A stretch of DNA of 64,000 bases from Vagococcus proximus (GCF_029143285.1 NZ_JAPDSH010000004.1:62001-126000), one strand, 5' to 3'. Shown: positions 31,564-41,138, numbered from the stretch's first letter. The notes: a model not told the origin generated them from the sequence alone. Numbers and translations are program-made.

Positions 31564-32271
31564 ATGAAAACTCGTAAGTATCGCATTTTAATAGTAACAT
31601 CAGAAGATAGAATCGCACTTAAATTAAAAGAAGCTTTAGAGTTGAAAAATTGGACTGTCGTTGTTGCCCCTACCTACAACGATGGTTTATTTTTATTCCG
31701 TGAAAGTGAAATTGATCTTGTTGTGGCAGATAGTCAGTTGGATCAGGGAGATAATTTATCATTTTTAAAGGAAATTAGAGCACTCTCCTGTGTGCCAGTT
31801 GTTACTGTGACGAATGGTGATACAAGTAGAACGGTAATTGAGGCTTTTTCCTTAGGAGCTGACGAGGTAATCGAGAGACCGTATCATTATGACGAGGCAG
31901 TATGTAGGGTTGAGCGCTTATTTCGTTATTATTATGAAAACTCACCTTTTTATGAAACGACAGGGACTTTTAAAGCGCCAGGACTTGTTGTCGATTTTGC
32001 TCAAGAATGTGTTACCGTTGAAAATAAACAAGTTGAGTTGACCCATTTAGAGTACAAGCTTCTTATTTATTTGATACAGCACCAAGAGCAGGTTGTGGCA
32101 CGCACGGAACTATTAGAAGAGGTATGGGGGTACGATAAATTTGGATCGAATCGAACAGTAGATAACGTGATTCAAAAACTTAGGAAAAAATTAGGGGAGT
32201 ATTCAGAGGATGTCGCAGGGTTTATCAAAACAGAATGGCGTCGTGGTTACCGTTTTAAAGTAACGAATTAA
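31564..32271 (+). CDS. Orphan OmpR-type response regulator with degenerate receiver
   Basis: A 235-aa regulator with a receiver domain (1-120) and an OmpR/PhoB winged helix (about 130-233, with FKTEWRRGYRFKV-like end and SNRTVDNVIQKLRKK). The receiver keeps the Asp in VVADSQL, but the acidic pair at the start is replaced (ILIVTSED) and the usual Lys-Pro is Arg-Pro (ERPYH). That suggests activity without normal phosphorylation. No histidine kinase is adjacent; it sits 28 nt after rluB and before ribU. Confidence 0.8.
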   Translation: MKTRKYRILIVTSEDRIALKLKEALELKNWTVVVAPTYNDGLFLFRESEIDLVVADSQLDQGDNLSFLKEIRALSCVPVVTVTNGDTSRTVIEAFSLGADEVIERPYHYDEAVCRVERLFRYYYENSPFYETTGTFKAPGLVVDFAQECVTVENKQVELTHLEYKLLIYLIQHQEQVVARTELLEEVWGYDKFGSNRTVDNVIQKLRKKLGEYSEDVAGFIKTEWRRGYRFKVTN

Positions 32272-32309
32272 AAAGATTGTGATTTTTTTAATTTAAAGAG
32301 GTATTTCGA

Positions 32310-32337
32310 TTGAATTTTATCCGTTATTTGTTATAAT
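32310..32337 (+). promoter_or_regulatory. Promoter of ribU leader
   Basis: TTGAAT (32310-32315) and TATAAT (32332-32337) with a 16-bp spacer, 25-30 nt upstream of the riboswitch. Confidence 0.65.
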
Positions 32338-32366
32338 ATAGTGGAACATAAAAATATTTTAAGGTT

Positions 32367-32486
32367 CGTCTTCAGGGCAGGGTGTAATTCCCGACCGGTG
32401 GTATAGTCCACGACCTGTTACCCTTTGGTAATGGCTGAATTGGTGAGATTCCAATACCGACAGTAAAGTCTGGATAAGAGAAGATA
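32367..32486 (+). promoter_or_regulatory. FMN riboswitch (RFN element)
   Basis: The aptamer is recognisable by AGGGCAGGGTG-AATTCCCGACC, GGTATAGTCCACGACC and CCGACAGTAAAGTCTGGAT. The closing stem is TCTTC (32369-32373) with GAAGA (32480-32484). It binds flavin mononucleotide and represses ribU when flavin is plentiful. Confidence 0.95.
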
Positions 32487-32520
32487 GAGCTTATTTGATG
32501 ATAACCTCAGATAAGACTAT

Positions 32521-32556
32521 GCTATTTTCTGCCCTCATGTAGAAAATAGCTTTTTT
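32521..32556 (+). terminator. Riboswitch expression-platform terminator
   Basis: GCTATTTTCT/AGAAAATAGC with a 10-nt loop and six T. CTGCCCT (32529-32535) at its top is complementary to AGGGCAG (32374-32380) inside the aptamer, which can provide the antiterminator. Confidence 0.88.
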
Positions 32557-32616
32557 GTTGCATTGAGAAGTGTCATCGAGTAGTTTGCCTGAGATGGGTC
32601 CTTGTAGGAGGATGAC

Positions 32617-33192
32617 ATGAACAGAAGTAAGACTCAAAAGATGGTAGGGGTAGCCATGCTAGGGGCAGTAGGATTCGTTTTAATGATCCCTGTATTTCCA
32701 ATTATCCCAGGATTTCCATTCATGCAAGTGGATTTTAGTGAAATTCCTATTTTAATTAGTACCTATTTATTTGGACCACTTGCCGGAGTGCTCACAGCAT
32801 TTATCAGATCTGTATTGCACTACATTTTAACGGGTGGGGATTTATCTAAATTAATAGGAGATGCTACAAGTTTTGTTGCAGCGTTGACCTTTGTATTGCC
32901 GGTTTATTATTTTACTAAAAATAGACAGACGAAAAGAAGCTTAATTATTGGGTTCTTTATCAGTACGATTTTCATGACTGCGGCGATGAGTGTTGTTAAT
33001 TATTTTGTAGCACTACCATTGTATTTCAAAGTCTTAAGTTTTGATGTGGGGATGCCTTATGCTAAATACGTTTTAATAGGTGTTGTTCCATTTAACTTGA
33101 TAAAAGGAGCGTTGGTTAGTACAGTATTCTTAATGATCCATGCTAAACTTTTACCATGGCTACAAAAGAAAACTAAAGTCAAACGTTCATAA
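32617..33192 (+). CDS. ribU: Riboflavin transporter S-component RibU (ECF)
   Basis: A 191-aa membrane protein with six helices, the substrate-binding subunit of an energy-coupling-factor transporter for riboflavin. PIIPGFPFMQVDFSEIPIL near residues 27-45 and FNLIKGALVS near the end are typical. The shared ATPase/EcfT module is not in this window. The FMN riboswitch in its leader confirms the substrate class. Confidence 0.93.
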   Translation: MNRSKTQKMVGVAMLGAVGFVLMIPVFPIIPGFPFMQVDFSEIPILISTYLFGPLAGVLTAFIRSVLHYILTGGDLSKLIGDATSFVAALTFVLPVYYFTKNRQTKRSLIIGFFISTIFMTAAMSVVNYFVALPLYFKVLSFDVGMPYAKYVLIGVVPFNLIKGALVSTVFLMIHAKLLPWLQKKTKVKRS

Positions 33193-33193
33193 G

Positions 33194-33232
33194 AAAAAGC
33201 CGAAACTCTGACTAAAGAGTTTCGGCTTTTTT
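33194..33232. terminator. Bidirectional terminator ribU/ferredoxin
   Basis: AAAAAGCCGAAACTCT/AGAGTTTCGGCTTTTTT, a long perfect stem between convergent genes. Confidence 0.92.
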
Positions 33233-33238
33233 CTTGTT

Positions 33239-33460
33239 TTATTTTTGTTTTTCAATGATAATAGCACGTGTCGGGCATTCTTTATAAGCTGCCATAGCGT
33301 CGTGTCCTGTCAAATTTTCGGCTTCTAATTCTAATGATAACGTGTTAGGGTTGTCTTTGAACAATACAATACCATTATCTGTATAATCAAAAATAGTTGG
33401 AGCGAGGACTTGGCAAAGCCCACAAGCAATACATTTTTCTGGAACGATAGATAGTTTCAA
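33239..33460 (-). CDS. Ferredoxin with a single [4Fe-4S] cluster
   Basis: A 73-aa electron carrier of the Bacillus/Thermotoga monocluster type: Cys10, Cys13 and Cys16 in CIACGLC and the fourth Cys (about 62) in ECPTRAI bind one cluster. The start is a TTG; TAGGAGTG lies about 10-11 nt upstream, so initiation is probably weak. It is divergent from ypbB-recQ, which is the usual neighbourhood in related genera. Confidence 0.92.
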   Translation of the reverse strand: MKLSIVPEKCIACGLCQVLAPTIFDYTDNGIVLFKDNPNTLSLELEAENLTGHDAMAAYKECPTRAIIIEKQK

Positions 33461-33492
33461 ATTAAGTCACACTCCTAAGTGAGGTATAAAAT

Positions 33493-34545
33493 ATGAATAC
33501 ATTAATTTTAGCGTTATTTAAGTCAGGTGACAAGCTCAAACTTTCAAGTGTCTGTCATTTGCTGAATGGTAAGCGTACAGCTTCTGTTTTGACATTTGGT
33601 TTTTTTCAGGACAGCCTGTCATTTTTTGGTTTATTTCCTACTATGACTATAGAATTTTTAGAGAAAAGTTGCCTACAACTTAGTTCGAAGGGATTACTGA
33701 CTAGAGAGAGTGATCGCTTTGTTATAACAGAGAAAGGGCTAACTTTTTTTTATGACAAGGAAGCTTGTTTAGATAGTAAGTTTGATGGCGTGACCCATAG
33801 TCGGACGGCTCAGGTTTTTTTTGAGCTTTTGTTGTTTGCAACTCAAGTTGTATCAAACGCCTCTTATAAGGAGAGTAACTATATTCCGATAGATTCTAAT
33901 AATTTCCATCATTATCAAGTCAAGAGATGGTACGCAAAAAATAAAGTTAGCTCTTCTTTTGTTGTTGATTTCTATGAAGAGTGGGAGCGGTTAGTTTTGA
34001 CACTTCCAGAGGAAAAAAGAAGTGGTCTCGTGGCGATGTTATCAGGTTTTACACAAGTGGGTCAGACGTTTGACCAAGTTTTTTATCAAAAAGAACAGTA
34101 TCGAAATAAATTAGAAAACTATTTAGCTAAAATATCGTTGCAACATTCGCTTATAAAAGAAGTCGCTCAGATTGATAAGGAATACCCTTTGTTTAAGTCG
34201 TTGTACGACATTTTACTGGAAACTGCTGGGAATCATAGCGCGTCAGAAACGTATCGATTGTCAAAAGAAGGGAATGCTATTGACGCTATTAAGTCCAAGC
34301 GCAAGTTGAAAGAAAGTACAGTTGTGGATCATATAATTGAAGGTCTTATTTTAGATGACGAACCGGATTATTCGCTCTATTTGCCAGCTGATTCAAAGCG
34401 CTATTTTGAACAATACTTACAAAAGAATTCCGATTTTCAAAAATGGCGTTTTCGAGAGGTAGTAGCTAACAAGGAGCATTCGTTTTTATCATTTAGAACG
34501 TACCAAATTATGAAAGAAAAGGAGAGGCGTTCTCATGCGAACTAA
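33493..34545 (+). CDS. YpbB-like helix-turn-helix protein upstream of recQ
   Basis: A 350-aa protein of the YpbB type, encoded before recQ across Bacilli. The C-terminal region carries a helicase-associated helix-turn-helix (GNAIDAIKSKRKLKESTVVDHI, residues ~256-277) as in RQC-like domains. It may act with the RecQ-like helicase. The next gene overlaps it by 11 nt, so the two are translationally coupled. ATG is 14 nt after an AAGTGAGG sequence. Confidence 0.8.
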   Translation: MNTLILALFKSGDKLKLSSVCHLLNGKRTASVLTFGFFQDSLSFFGLFPTMTIEFLEKSCLQLSSKGLLTRESDRFVITEKGLTFFYDKEACLDSKFDGVTHSRTAQVFFELLLFATQVVSNASYKESNYIPIDSNNFHHYQVKRWYAKNKVSSSFVVDFYEEWERLVLTLPEEKRSGLVAMLSGFTQVGQTFDQVFYQKEQYRNKLENYLAKISLQHSLIKEVAQIDKEYPLFKSLYDILLETAGNHSASETYRLSKEGNAIDAIKSKRKLKESTVVDHIIEGLILDDEPDYSLYLPADSKRYFEQYLQKNSDFQKWRFREVVANKEHSFLSFRTYQIMKEKERRSHAN

Positions 34546-35968
34546 AGAAGAGCTGCTAACTAAGATTTATGGTTTTTCAGAGTTTAAATCAGGCCAAGCT
34601 GAGGTGATTGACTCTGTAATGGAAACAGGTCAAACGCTTGGCATACTTCCTACGGCAACAGGGAAAAGCTTGTGCTACCAACTGGCTGGCTATATGACTT
34701 CTGGGACGGTACTGGTAGTATCTCCATTACTATCTTTAATGGAAGATCAAGTCAGGCAATTACAAGCACTGAAAGAAAAGCGAGTTGTAGCTCTCAATAG
34801 TCAGCTGTCTATGTCGGACAAACAATGGGTGCTATCTCATTTATCGGATTATAAATTTATTTTCATTAGCCCTGAGACGCTACTGCAACCCGTTGTTCTT
34901 AAGCGGTTGATGCAATTAGAAATAGGGTTGTTTGTAGTTGATGAAGCACATTGTATTATTGAATGGGGCATTGATTTCAGACCGGAATATGAAAAATTAC
35001 TCGATGTTTATCGTGATTTAAATGCCAGACGCTTACTTGCTTTGACAGCTACTGCAACATTAGAGGCTGAGCGAGAAATTAAAGCTAAACTTTTTCCCTC
35101 AGAACCTGATGTTATTAGACGGTCGGTGGATAGAGAAAATATTTCTTACTATGTAGAGGAAACAGAAGATAAATATAACAGGCTGAAAGAGCTAATTGGA
35201 AAGATGAAGGGGCCGGGAATTATTTATTTTTCAAGTAAAAAACAAGCTGAAGTTGTCTCTAAGCAATTGGAATCCGATTTATCTGAGTCAGTGACATTTT
35301 ATCACGCTGATTTAACGCAACAAGAAAGAAGTCTTATTCAAACGCAATATATTAAAGGGCAAATTAGAATACTGTGTGCTACAAATGCATTTGGTATGGG
35401 AATAAATAAAAAAGATGTTCGCTTTGTTATTCATTACCATTTGCCATCGAGTTTAGAAGCCTACCTTCAAGAGTCAGGTCGGTCAGGTCGAGACGGGGAA
35501 GACAGTGTCTCAATTATTCTGTATCAAAAAGGTGATGAACGGATTCATTATTTTTTGCAAGAGGCACTGATTGAAGAAGTTGAGTATTTTAAAACGTTCG
35601 TTTCGTTTTCTGAAAAAAAGCAGAAAGATAGTCTTTCTTTATTAAGTGAGTTACAATTAAAATGGCTAGAAAATGACACTCATCAGAGTGAGAATCGGGA
35701 TCAATTGTTTGGGAAATTAGAGGATAGAATAAAAGAAAAAAGTGAGAATATTGAAAGTGTCTTACGTTATTTAAAAGACACAAATTGTAGAAGGGTACAT
35801 CTACTCCGATATTTTGGTGAAAAAAAGTCTAAAAAAACAACGTTTTGTTGCGATAACTGTGATGGATATGGTAAAATAACTAATGATGAGACTTTAGTGT
35901 CCGTTTATAAAAATACTAAAGAGTCCTCATGGGAAGAAATGTTAAAGAATTTATTTAATTTTGGTTAA
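34535..35968 (+). CDS. recQ: RecQ-family ATP-dependent DNA helicase
   Basis: A 477-aa 3'-5' DNA helicase of the short RecQ type (RecS/YpbC). Motif I is LPTATGKSLCYQ, motif II VDEAHCIIEWG, motif III ALTATAT, motif VI QESGRSGRDG. The zinc-binding region is seen as C-(x)-RR and CCDNC near the C-terminus; no HRDC domain follows. It functions in recombination and replication-fork repair with RecA-pathway proteins. Confidence 0.92.
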   Translation: MRTKEELLTKIYGFSEFKSGQAEVIDSVMETGQTLGILPTATGKSLCYQLAGYMTSGTVLVVSPLLSLMEDQVRQLQALKEKRVVALNSQLSMSDKQWVLSHLSDYKFIFISPETLLQPVVLKRLMQLEIGLFVVDEAHCIIEWGIDFRPEYEKLLDVYRDLNARRLLALTATATLEAEREIKAKLFPSEPDVIRRSVDRENISYYVEETEDKYNRLKELIGKMKGPGIIYFSSKKQAEVVSKQLESDLSESVTFYHADLTQQERSLIQTQYIKGQIRILCATNAFGMGINKKDVRFVIHYHLPSSLEAYLQESGRSGRDGEDSVSIILYQKGDERIHYFLQEALIEEVEYFKTFVSFSEKKQKDSLSLLSELQLKWLENDTHQSENRDQLFGKLEDRIKEKSENIESVLRYLKDTNCRRVHLLRYFGEKKSKKTTFCCDNCDGYGKITNDETLVSVYKNTKESSWEEMLKNLFNFG

Positions 35969-36036
35969 GAATGGCACAATTATAAAATTGTGTGATAAAA
36001 TATAACAGATTAAGAAATATCAAGGAGGAACAAATC

Positions 36037-36912
36037 GTGGCAGATAATAAAAATAATGAACCATGGGAACAACCTATTTTTGAAGATGAGCAAGGCGAAA
36101 AGCAGGAGGAGCCGTCATCACGTTCTCAAAAACGTAGCAAAAAGAAAGGTGATAGCGTCTTTATCACAGTATTAGTATTATTACTTTTAGCTATTGCGGG
36201 GTTACTCGTTTATATGTTTAGTATGTCAAGTAAACAATCTCTTGAACCGAATGATGGTCCAGTAATTGTTAATGGAGACAAAACATCAAAAGATAAAGAT
36301 AAAATAAAAAAAGAAGCCAAAGAAAAAGCTGAAGAAGCTAAAGCTAAGGCAGCTAAAGAAAAAGCGGCAGCAGAAAAAGCTAAAGCAGAGAAAGAAAAGG
36401 CTGAAAAAGAAAAAGCAGCTGAAAAAGCTGAAGCAGATAAAGAAAAAGCAGCAGCTGAAAAGGCAGAAAAAGAAGCAGCTAAAGAGGCAGAACAAGCAGA
36501 AAAAGAAGCCGAGAAAGCAGCTGAAAAAGCAGCTAAAGAAGCTGAAAAGGCAGAAAAAGAAGCAGCTAAAACTGAAAATGATGGCGAAAATGGTAATGAG
36601 TCACAAGACGGAGAAAAAAACCAAGATCCATCAAACAATCTAGATAATCAAAACAGTGAGACTGGTGACCAATTAAATCCAGATGGTACACCTAAGGATC
36701 CTAATGCAACACAAAATGATCCGAACGAAACTACAAACGACGGACAAGCTAACGATCAAAACCAAGGTGGCGGTAGTGCTGTGACGATTCAGGGTGGAGA
36801 AACATTGTATTCACTTGCAGCAGCGCACGGCATGACAGTTGATGAAGTTATGGCGTTGAACGGTATGGGTTCTCCAGATTTACATGTTGGACAAGTTATC
36901 AACTTTAATTAA
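36037..36912 (+). CDS. LysM surface protein, SAG1386/EF1546 type
   Basis: A 291-aa cell-surface protein: cytoplasmic N-terminus, one membrane helix at about 47-68 (VFITVLVLLLLAIAGLL), then a ~90-residue Lys/Glu/Ala repeat region (100-185) likely to form a long charged helix, an Asn/Asp/Gln-rich linker, and a C-terminal LysM domain (about 248-291, GGETLYSLAAAHGMTVDEVMALNG) that binds peptidoglycan. The GTG start at 36037 has AAGGAGG 8 nt upstream; earlier in-frame codons precede that site. It is normally found next to cmk in this group. Confidence 0.88.
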   Translation: MADNKNNEPWEQPIFEDEQGEKQEEPSSRSQKRSKKKGDSVFITVLVLLLLAIAGLLVYMFSMSSKQSLEPNDGPVIVNGDKTSKDKDKIKKEAKEKAEEAKAKAAKEKAAAEKAKAEKEKAEKEKAAEKAEADKEKAAAEKAEKEAAKEAEQAEKEAEKAAEKAAKEAEKAEKEAAKTENDGENGNESQDGEKNQDPSNNLDNQNSETGDQLNPDGTPKDPNATQNDPNETTNDGQANDQNQGGGSAVTIQGGETLYSLAAAHGMTVDEVMALNGMGSPDLHVGQVINFN

Positions 36913-36921
36913 AAGTAAAAA

Positions 36922-36953
36922 AGAAGTTACCTAATGGTAACTTCTTTTTTTTT
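36922..36953 (+). terminator. Terminator after LysM gene
   Basis: AGAAGTTACC/GGTAACTTCT with TAAT loop and a nine-T run. Confidence 0.92.
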
Positions 36954-37011
36954 GGCGTGGAAAATGATATGATTAAAAACGATGTATGATGAATTAAAAA
37001 GGGGTAATGAG

Positions 37012-37692
37012 ATGACTAAAATTAGTATTGCTATTGATGGTCCTGCTTCAGCAGGGAAAAGTACAGTTGCAAAAATATTAGCAAAGGATTTAGGATATAT
37101 TTATTTAGATACAGGAGCGATGTATCGTGCGATAACTTATGCTGCTTTAAAATCAAACTGTGATTTAGCGAGTGAAGAAGCTATTGCTAAATTATTACCA
37201 ACTACAACGATTTCGTTCAAGCAGACTGAACAAGGTCAATTAGTATTTATAAATGATGAAGACGTAACGGAAGCAATCAGAAAGCCAGATGTTACGAATG
37301 CAGTCTCTCAAGTTGCGGCTCAAGCGGCAGTTAGAACGGATCTAGTAAGAAGACAACAAGCATTCGGTGAAGAAGGTGGTATCGTGATGGATGGTCGTGA
37401 TATCGGGACGGCGGTTTTACCTAATGCTGAGGTTAAAATCTTTTTAGTAGCGAGTGTTATCGAACGTGCGGAACGCCGCTATAAAGAAAATATTGAGAAT
37501 GGGATTGAGACGGATTTTGAAACATTAAAGAAAGAAATTGAAGATCGTGACTTTAAAGACACAACACGAAAAATTTCTCCTTTAGTACAAGCTGAAGATG
37601 CGTTGAAGATTGATACAACAGGTATGGGGATTGCAGAAGTTGTTACTGCTATCAAAGATCAAGTTACCTTAAAAATGGACAAAAAAAGATAA
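37012..37692 (+). CDS. cmk: (d)CMP kinase
   Basis: A 226-aa nucleoside monophosphate kinase that phosphorylates CMP and dCMP. P-loop [16 protein letters not shown] at residues 7-22; [27 protein letters not shown] and RR at RRYKE are family-specific. ATG at 37012 has AAGGGG upstream; earlier in-frame codons are in the promoter region. It lies before rpsA as in many Firmicutes. Confidence 0.95.
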   Translation: MTKISIAIDGPASAGKSTVAKILAKDLGYIYLDTGAMYRAITYAALKSNCDLASEEAIAKLLPTTTISFKQTEQGQLVFINDEDVTEAIRKPDVTNAVSQVAAQAAVRTDLVRRQQAFGEEGGIVMDGRDIGTAVLPNAEVKIFLVASVIERAERRYKENIENGIETDFETLKKEIEDRDFKDTTRKISPLVQAEDALKIDTTGMGIAEVVTAIKDQVTLKMDKKR

Positions 37693-37766
37693 AATAAAAA
37701 TGTAGAAATCGCTTTCTATTTAAGATACAATAAAAATAGATTATTAGTAATAGGGAGGCCGTTAGT

Positions 37767-38975
37767 ATGTCAGAAATCAAAGAAAACCAGATTGACCAAG
37801 ATGAAGCAGTGATGTTAGATGCTTTAGAAAGTTTTAAAGATGTTGAGGTTGGAGATATCGTTCAAGGTGAAGTACTTGTTTTAGAAGATAAACAGGCAAT
37901 TGTTAGTATTCTAGGAACCGGTGTAGAAGGTGTCATTCCGGTTAAAGAATTAACAGCATTCCCAACAGAAGATATTTCTAGTTTAGTAAAAATCGGTGAA
38001 ATACTTGATTTAGTAGTGATTACATCGATTGGTAAGGATAAAGAGAATGGAAGTTACCTACTTTCGAAACGTCGTTTAGAAGCCAAGAAAATATGGGAAG
38101 ATGTGGAAGCCGCTTTTGAAGCGGATGAAGAAGTAGAAGGAACTGTTACAGATGTTGTAAAAGGTGGGTTAGTTGTTGATTTAGGTGTACGTGGTTTCGT
38201 ACCAGCTTCAATGATCGACACTCATTTTGTATCTGATTTTTCAGTTTATAAAGGTCAAACATTACGCTTTAAAGTAATGGAAATTGAACCCTCAGAGAAT
38301 CGTTTAATTCTTTCTCGCAAAGTATTATTAGCGAAAGAGCAAGCAGCTAAAAAAGAAGAAGTTCTTAATAGTTTAGTAGCGGGCGATATTATCAAAGGTA
38401 AAGTGGCTCGTTTAACAGATTTTGGTGTATTTGTTGACTTAGGTGGCGTAGATGGACTGGTTCATATTTCTGAACTTTCTCATTCTCATGTCTCTAAAGC
38501 GTCAGATGTACTAGAAGTTGGAGAAGAAGTAGAAGCTAAGATTTTATCAATAGATCCTGAAAAAGAACGTGTATCGTTATCTATTAAAGAAACATTAGCA
38601 GGCCCTTGGGATAATGTAGCTGAAACAATTGGAACAGACGATGTTGTGACGGGCGCTATCAAGCGTCTAACAAGCTTTGGTGCTTTTGTTGAGTTGCAAC
38701 CGGGTGTTGAAGGGTTAATTCATATTTCGCAAATTTCACACAATCATGTTGTAACGCCGCATGAAGTGTTACAAGAGGGTCAAGAGGTTACAGCTAAAGT
38801 ATTAGAAGTTAACCAACCTGATCGTCGTATTGCATTGAGTATTAAAGCGTTAGAAGAAAAACCTCAACAAGAAGAAGTTTTTCAAGAGGATGAGGTTGTT
38901 GATATTCCTGAAGAAGTAACGGGATTTAGTTTAGGTGATATCTTAGGTGATGCGCTAAAATCAACAGAAGACTAG
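37767..38975 (+). CDS. rpsA: 30S ribosomal protein S1 homologue (four S1 domains)
   Basis: A 402-aa RNA-binding protein with four S1 motifs (about 27-100, 115-180, 200-270, 285-355), for example GKVARLTDFGVFVDLGGVDGLVH. Firmicute versions are shorter than the six-domain E. coli S1, and may be a translation factor not tightly bound to the ribosome. AGGGAGG precedes ATG. A small hairpin TAGAAA-TCGC-TTTCTA (37703-37718) and TACAAT precede the gene. Confidence 0.9.
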   Translation: MSEIKENQIDQDEAVMLDALESFKDVEVGDIVQGEVLVLEDKQAIVSILGTGVEGVIPVKELTAFPTEDISSLVKIGEILDLVVITSIGKDKENGSYLLSKRRLEAKKIWEDVEAAFEADEEVEGTVTDVVKGGLVVDLGVRGFVPASMIDTHFVSDFSVYKGQTLRFKVMEIEPSENRLILSRKVLLAKEQAAKKEEVLNSLVAGDIIKGKVARLTDFGVFVDLGGVDGLVHISELSHSHVSKASDVLEVGEEVEAKILSIDPEKERVSLSIKETLAGPWDNVAETIGTDDVVTGAIKRLTSFGAFVELQPGVEGLIHISQISHNHVVTPHEVLQEGQEVTAKVLEVNQPDRRIALSIKALEEKPQQEEVFQEDEVVDIPEEVTGFSLGDILGDALKSTED

Positions 38976-38984
38976 GGAAATAAG

Positions 38985-39018
38985 AAGAGTTTGAGGGGTA
39001 ACCTCAAGCTCTTTTTTT
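38985..39018 (+). terminator. Terminator after rpsA
   Basis: AAGAG-TTTGAGG paired with CCTCAA-CTCTT and followed by seven T. Confidence 0.85.
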
Positions 39019-39137
39019 GGTCTAAAAAGGAAAAAGCGCTAAGAATTCTCATTTTAATAGGTGTAAAGACTTGTGTCGCGTGGATTGATAGGGTAAACTA
39101 CTAAAGAGCTTTGGAATTATAAAGGAGGGATTGTCCT

Positions 39138-40448
39138 ATGGCAAATCCAACAATTGCTATTGTCGGACGCCCAAATGTGGGGAAATCGACAATTTTTAAC
39201 AGAATCGCTGGGGAACGTATCTCAATCGTAGAAGATACACCTGGTGTAACAAGAGACCGTTTATACGCAACTGGTGAATGGTTAGGTAGAGAATTTAGTA
39301 TTATTGATACTGGTGGGATTGATTTAACGGACGAACCGTTTATGGATCAAATTAAATATCAAGCAGAAATCGCTATTGCTGAGGCAGATGTTATCATCTT
39401 GTTATCAAGCGCGCGTGAAGGTGTGACAGATGCAGATGAAATGGTTGCTAGAATGTTATATAAATCAGGTAAGCCTGTCATTTTAGCTGTCAATAAAGTC
39501 GATAATCCAGAAATGAGAACTGATGTCTTTGAGTTTTACTCATTAGGATTAGGCGATCCATATCCAGTATCAGGAAGTCATGGTATTGGTTTAGGGGATG
39601 TTTTAGACGAAGCGGTTAAACATTTTACTACAGAAGTAGAAGAAGAAGACGATGGTATTATCCGTTTCAGTTTAATCGGACGTCCCAACGTTGGAAAATC
39701 ATCACTTATTAACGCAATGCTTGGTGAAGAACGTGTTATTGTATCTGACGTAGCGGGAACAACTCGCGATGCGATTGATACAGAGTTCACGTCTGCCAGT
39801 GGTCAGCCATTTATCATGATTGATACAGCAGGTATGCGTAAACGTGGTAAGGTCTATGAAACAACCGAGAAATATAGTGTGATGCGTGCCATGCGTGCTA
39901 TCGAGCGTTCAGATGTTGTTTTAATGGTTATCAATGCGGAAGAGGGAATTCGCGAATACGACAAACGTATTGCTGGATTTGCTCATGAAGCAGGTAAAGG
40001 TATGGTTATCGTTGTAAATAAATGGGATACTCTTGAAAAAGAAACAAATACGATGAAAGAGTTTGAAGATGAAATTCGTAAAGAATTTAAATATCTTGAT
40101 TATGCTCCGATTGTTTATGTTTCTGCTAAGACGAAACAACGTTTACATCAATTACCGGATATGATTGAAAAAGTAAGTATGAATCAAAACTTGCGTATTC
40201 CATCATCGCTTCTTAATGATGTTATCATGGATGCGGTTGCGATTAATCCGACACCGACTGATAAAGGCCGTCGTTTGAAAATTTTCTATGCAACACAAGT
40301 TGCGGTTAAACCACCGACATTTGTTGTTTTTGTAAATGAAGAAGAATTAATGCATTTTTCTTACGCACGTTTCTTAGAAAATCAAATAAGAAAAGCATTT
40401 ACATTTGAAGGAACACCAATTCACATCATTGCAAGAAGACGTAAATAG
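39138..40448 (+). CDS. der: GTPase Der (EngA), ribosome assembly
   Basis: A 436-aa double-GTPase needed for 50S assembly. Two G1 motifs are visible, [13 protein letters not shown] (residues 9-21) and [14 protein letters not shown] (about 182-195), with DTPGVTRD and DTAGMRKR switch regions, NKVD and NKWD, and a C-terminal KH-like domain. AAAGGAGGG lies upstream of ATG. Confidence 0.96.
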   Translation: MANPTIAIVGRPNVGKSTIFNRIAGERISIVEDTPGVTRDRLYATGEWLGREFSIIDTGGIDLTDEPFMDQIKYQAEIAIAEADVIILLSSAREGVTDADEMVARMLYKSGKPVILAVNKVDNPEMRTDVFEFYSLGLGDPYPVSGSHGIGLGDVLDEAVKHFTTEVEEEDDGIIRFSLIGRPNVGKSSLINAMLGEERVIVSDVAGTTRDAIDTEFTSASGQPFIMIDTAGMRKRGKVYETTEKYSVMRAMRAIERSDVVLMVINAEEGIREYDKRIAGFAHEAGKGMVIVVNKWDTLEKETNTMKEFEDEIRKEFKYLDYAPIVYVSAKTKQRLHQLPDMIEKVSMNQNLRIPSSLLNDVIMDAVAINPTPTDKGRRLKIFYATQVAVKPPTFVVFVNEEELMHFSYARFLENQIRKAFTFEGTPIHIIARRRK

Positions 40449-40547
40449 CGTGAAATCGGCATTTTAACACAAACTTCTTTTATGTGCAATAAATTTAATG
40501 GGCATAAATTACATTTTATTTAAATTGTTAAAAAAGAGTGAAATACC

Positions 40548-40576
40548 TTGATATAAAAGGATTTCTATGCTATCTT
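40548..40576 (+). promoter_or_regulatory. Promoter of the HU gene
   Basis: TTGATA (40548-40553) and TATCTT (40571-40576) with a 17-bp spacer; it would give a ~110-nt untranslated leader. Confidence 0.5.
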
Positions 40577-40692
40577 AATTAAAGAAATATTGAGTTATTC
40601 AATACTTCTGTAGTTGATTTGGTTTTCTAGATTAATTACTTAAGATGTCTACAAATTAAACATCTATTATTTATCAGGAGGTGAAAATGAAC

Positions 40693-40968
40693 ATGGCAAA
40701 CAAAGCAGAATTAATTGAAAAAGTTGCTGAAAAAGCTGACTTAACTAAAAAAGATGCTACTACTGCAGTTGACGCAGTATTTTCAACTATCCAAGATTTA
40801 CTTGCTGATGGTGAAAAAGTACAATTGATCGGTTTTGGTAACTTTGAAGTACGTGATCGCGCTGCTCGTAAAGGACGTAACCCACAAACTGGTAAAGAAA
40901 TCGATATCCCTGCAAGCAAAGTACCTGCATTCAAACCAGGTAAAGCATTGAAAGATGCTGTTAAATAG
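40693..40968 (+). CDS. hup: DNA-binding protein HU
   Basis: A 91-aa nucleoid protein that bends DNA. The whole HU fold is there: [16 protein letters not shown], the ATTAVDAVF helix, [22 protein letters not shown] with the DNA-wrapping arm, and [15 protein letters not shown] at 40693 gives the standard HU length; AGGAGGTGA is 8-11 nt upstream. ATG at 40687 and GTG at 40681 are alternatives that would add residues not seen in the family. Confidence 0.95.
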   Translation: MANKAELIEKVAEKADLTKKDATTAVDAVFSTIQDLLADGEKVQLIGFGNFEVRDRAARKGRNPQTGKEIDIPASKVPAFKPGKALKDAVK

Positions 40969-40980
40969 TTAGCAGACATA

Positions 40981-41012
40981 AAGCTAGTAAGTTTCGACTT
41001 ACTAGCTTTTTT
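40981..41012 (+). terminator. Terminator after hup
   Basis: AAGCTAGTAAG/CTTACTAGCTT stem with a 6-nt loop and six T. Confidence 0.9.
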
Positions 41013-41138
41013 CGTGCTTTTTTTGTAAGAATAGCCTATACTTAAGAGTGATTTATAGTAGTGAGATTGACTCATTATTTGAGTATGAAGAGAATTTATC
41101 CTGACATAATGAGTGGATAGATAAGAGGGAGCGAAATA

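Noticed and set aside
36210-36638. Long open frames on the minus strand opposite the LysM gene
   Set aside because: They are a by-product of the Lys/Glu/Ala repeat codons and encode low-complexity Ser/Phe/Ala or Phe/Cys strings; no start site or homology pattern.
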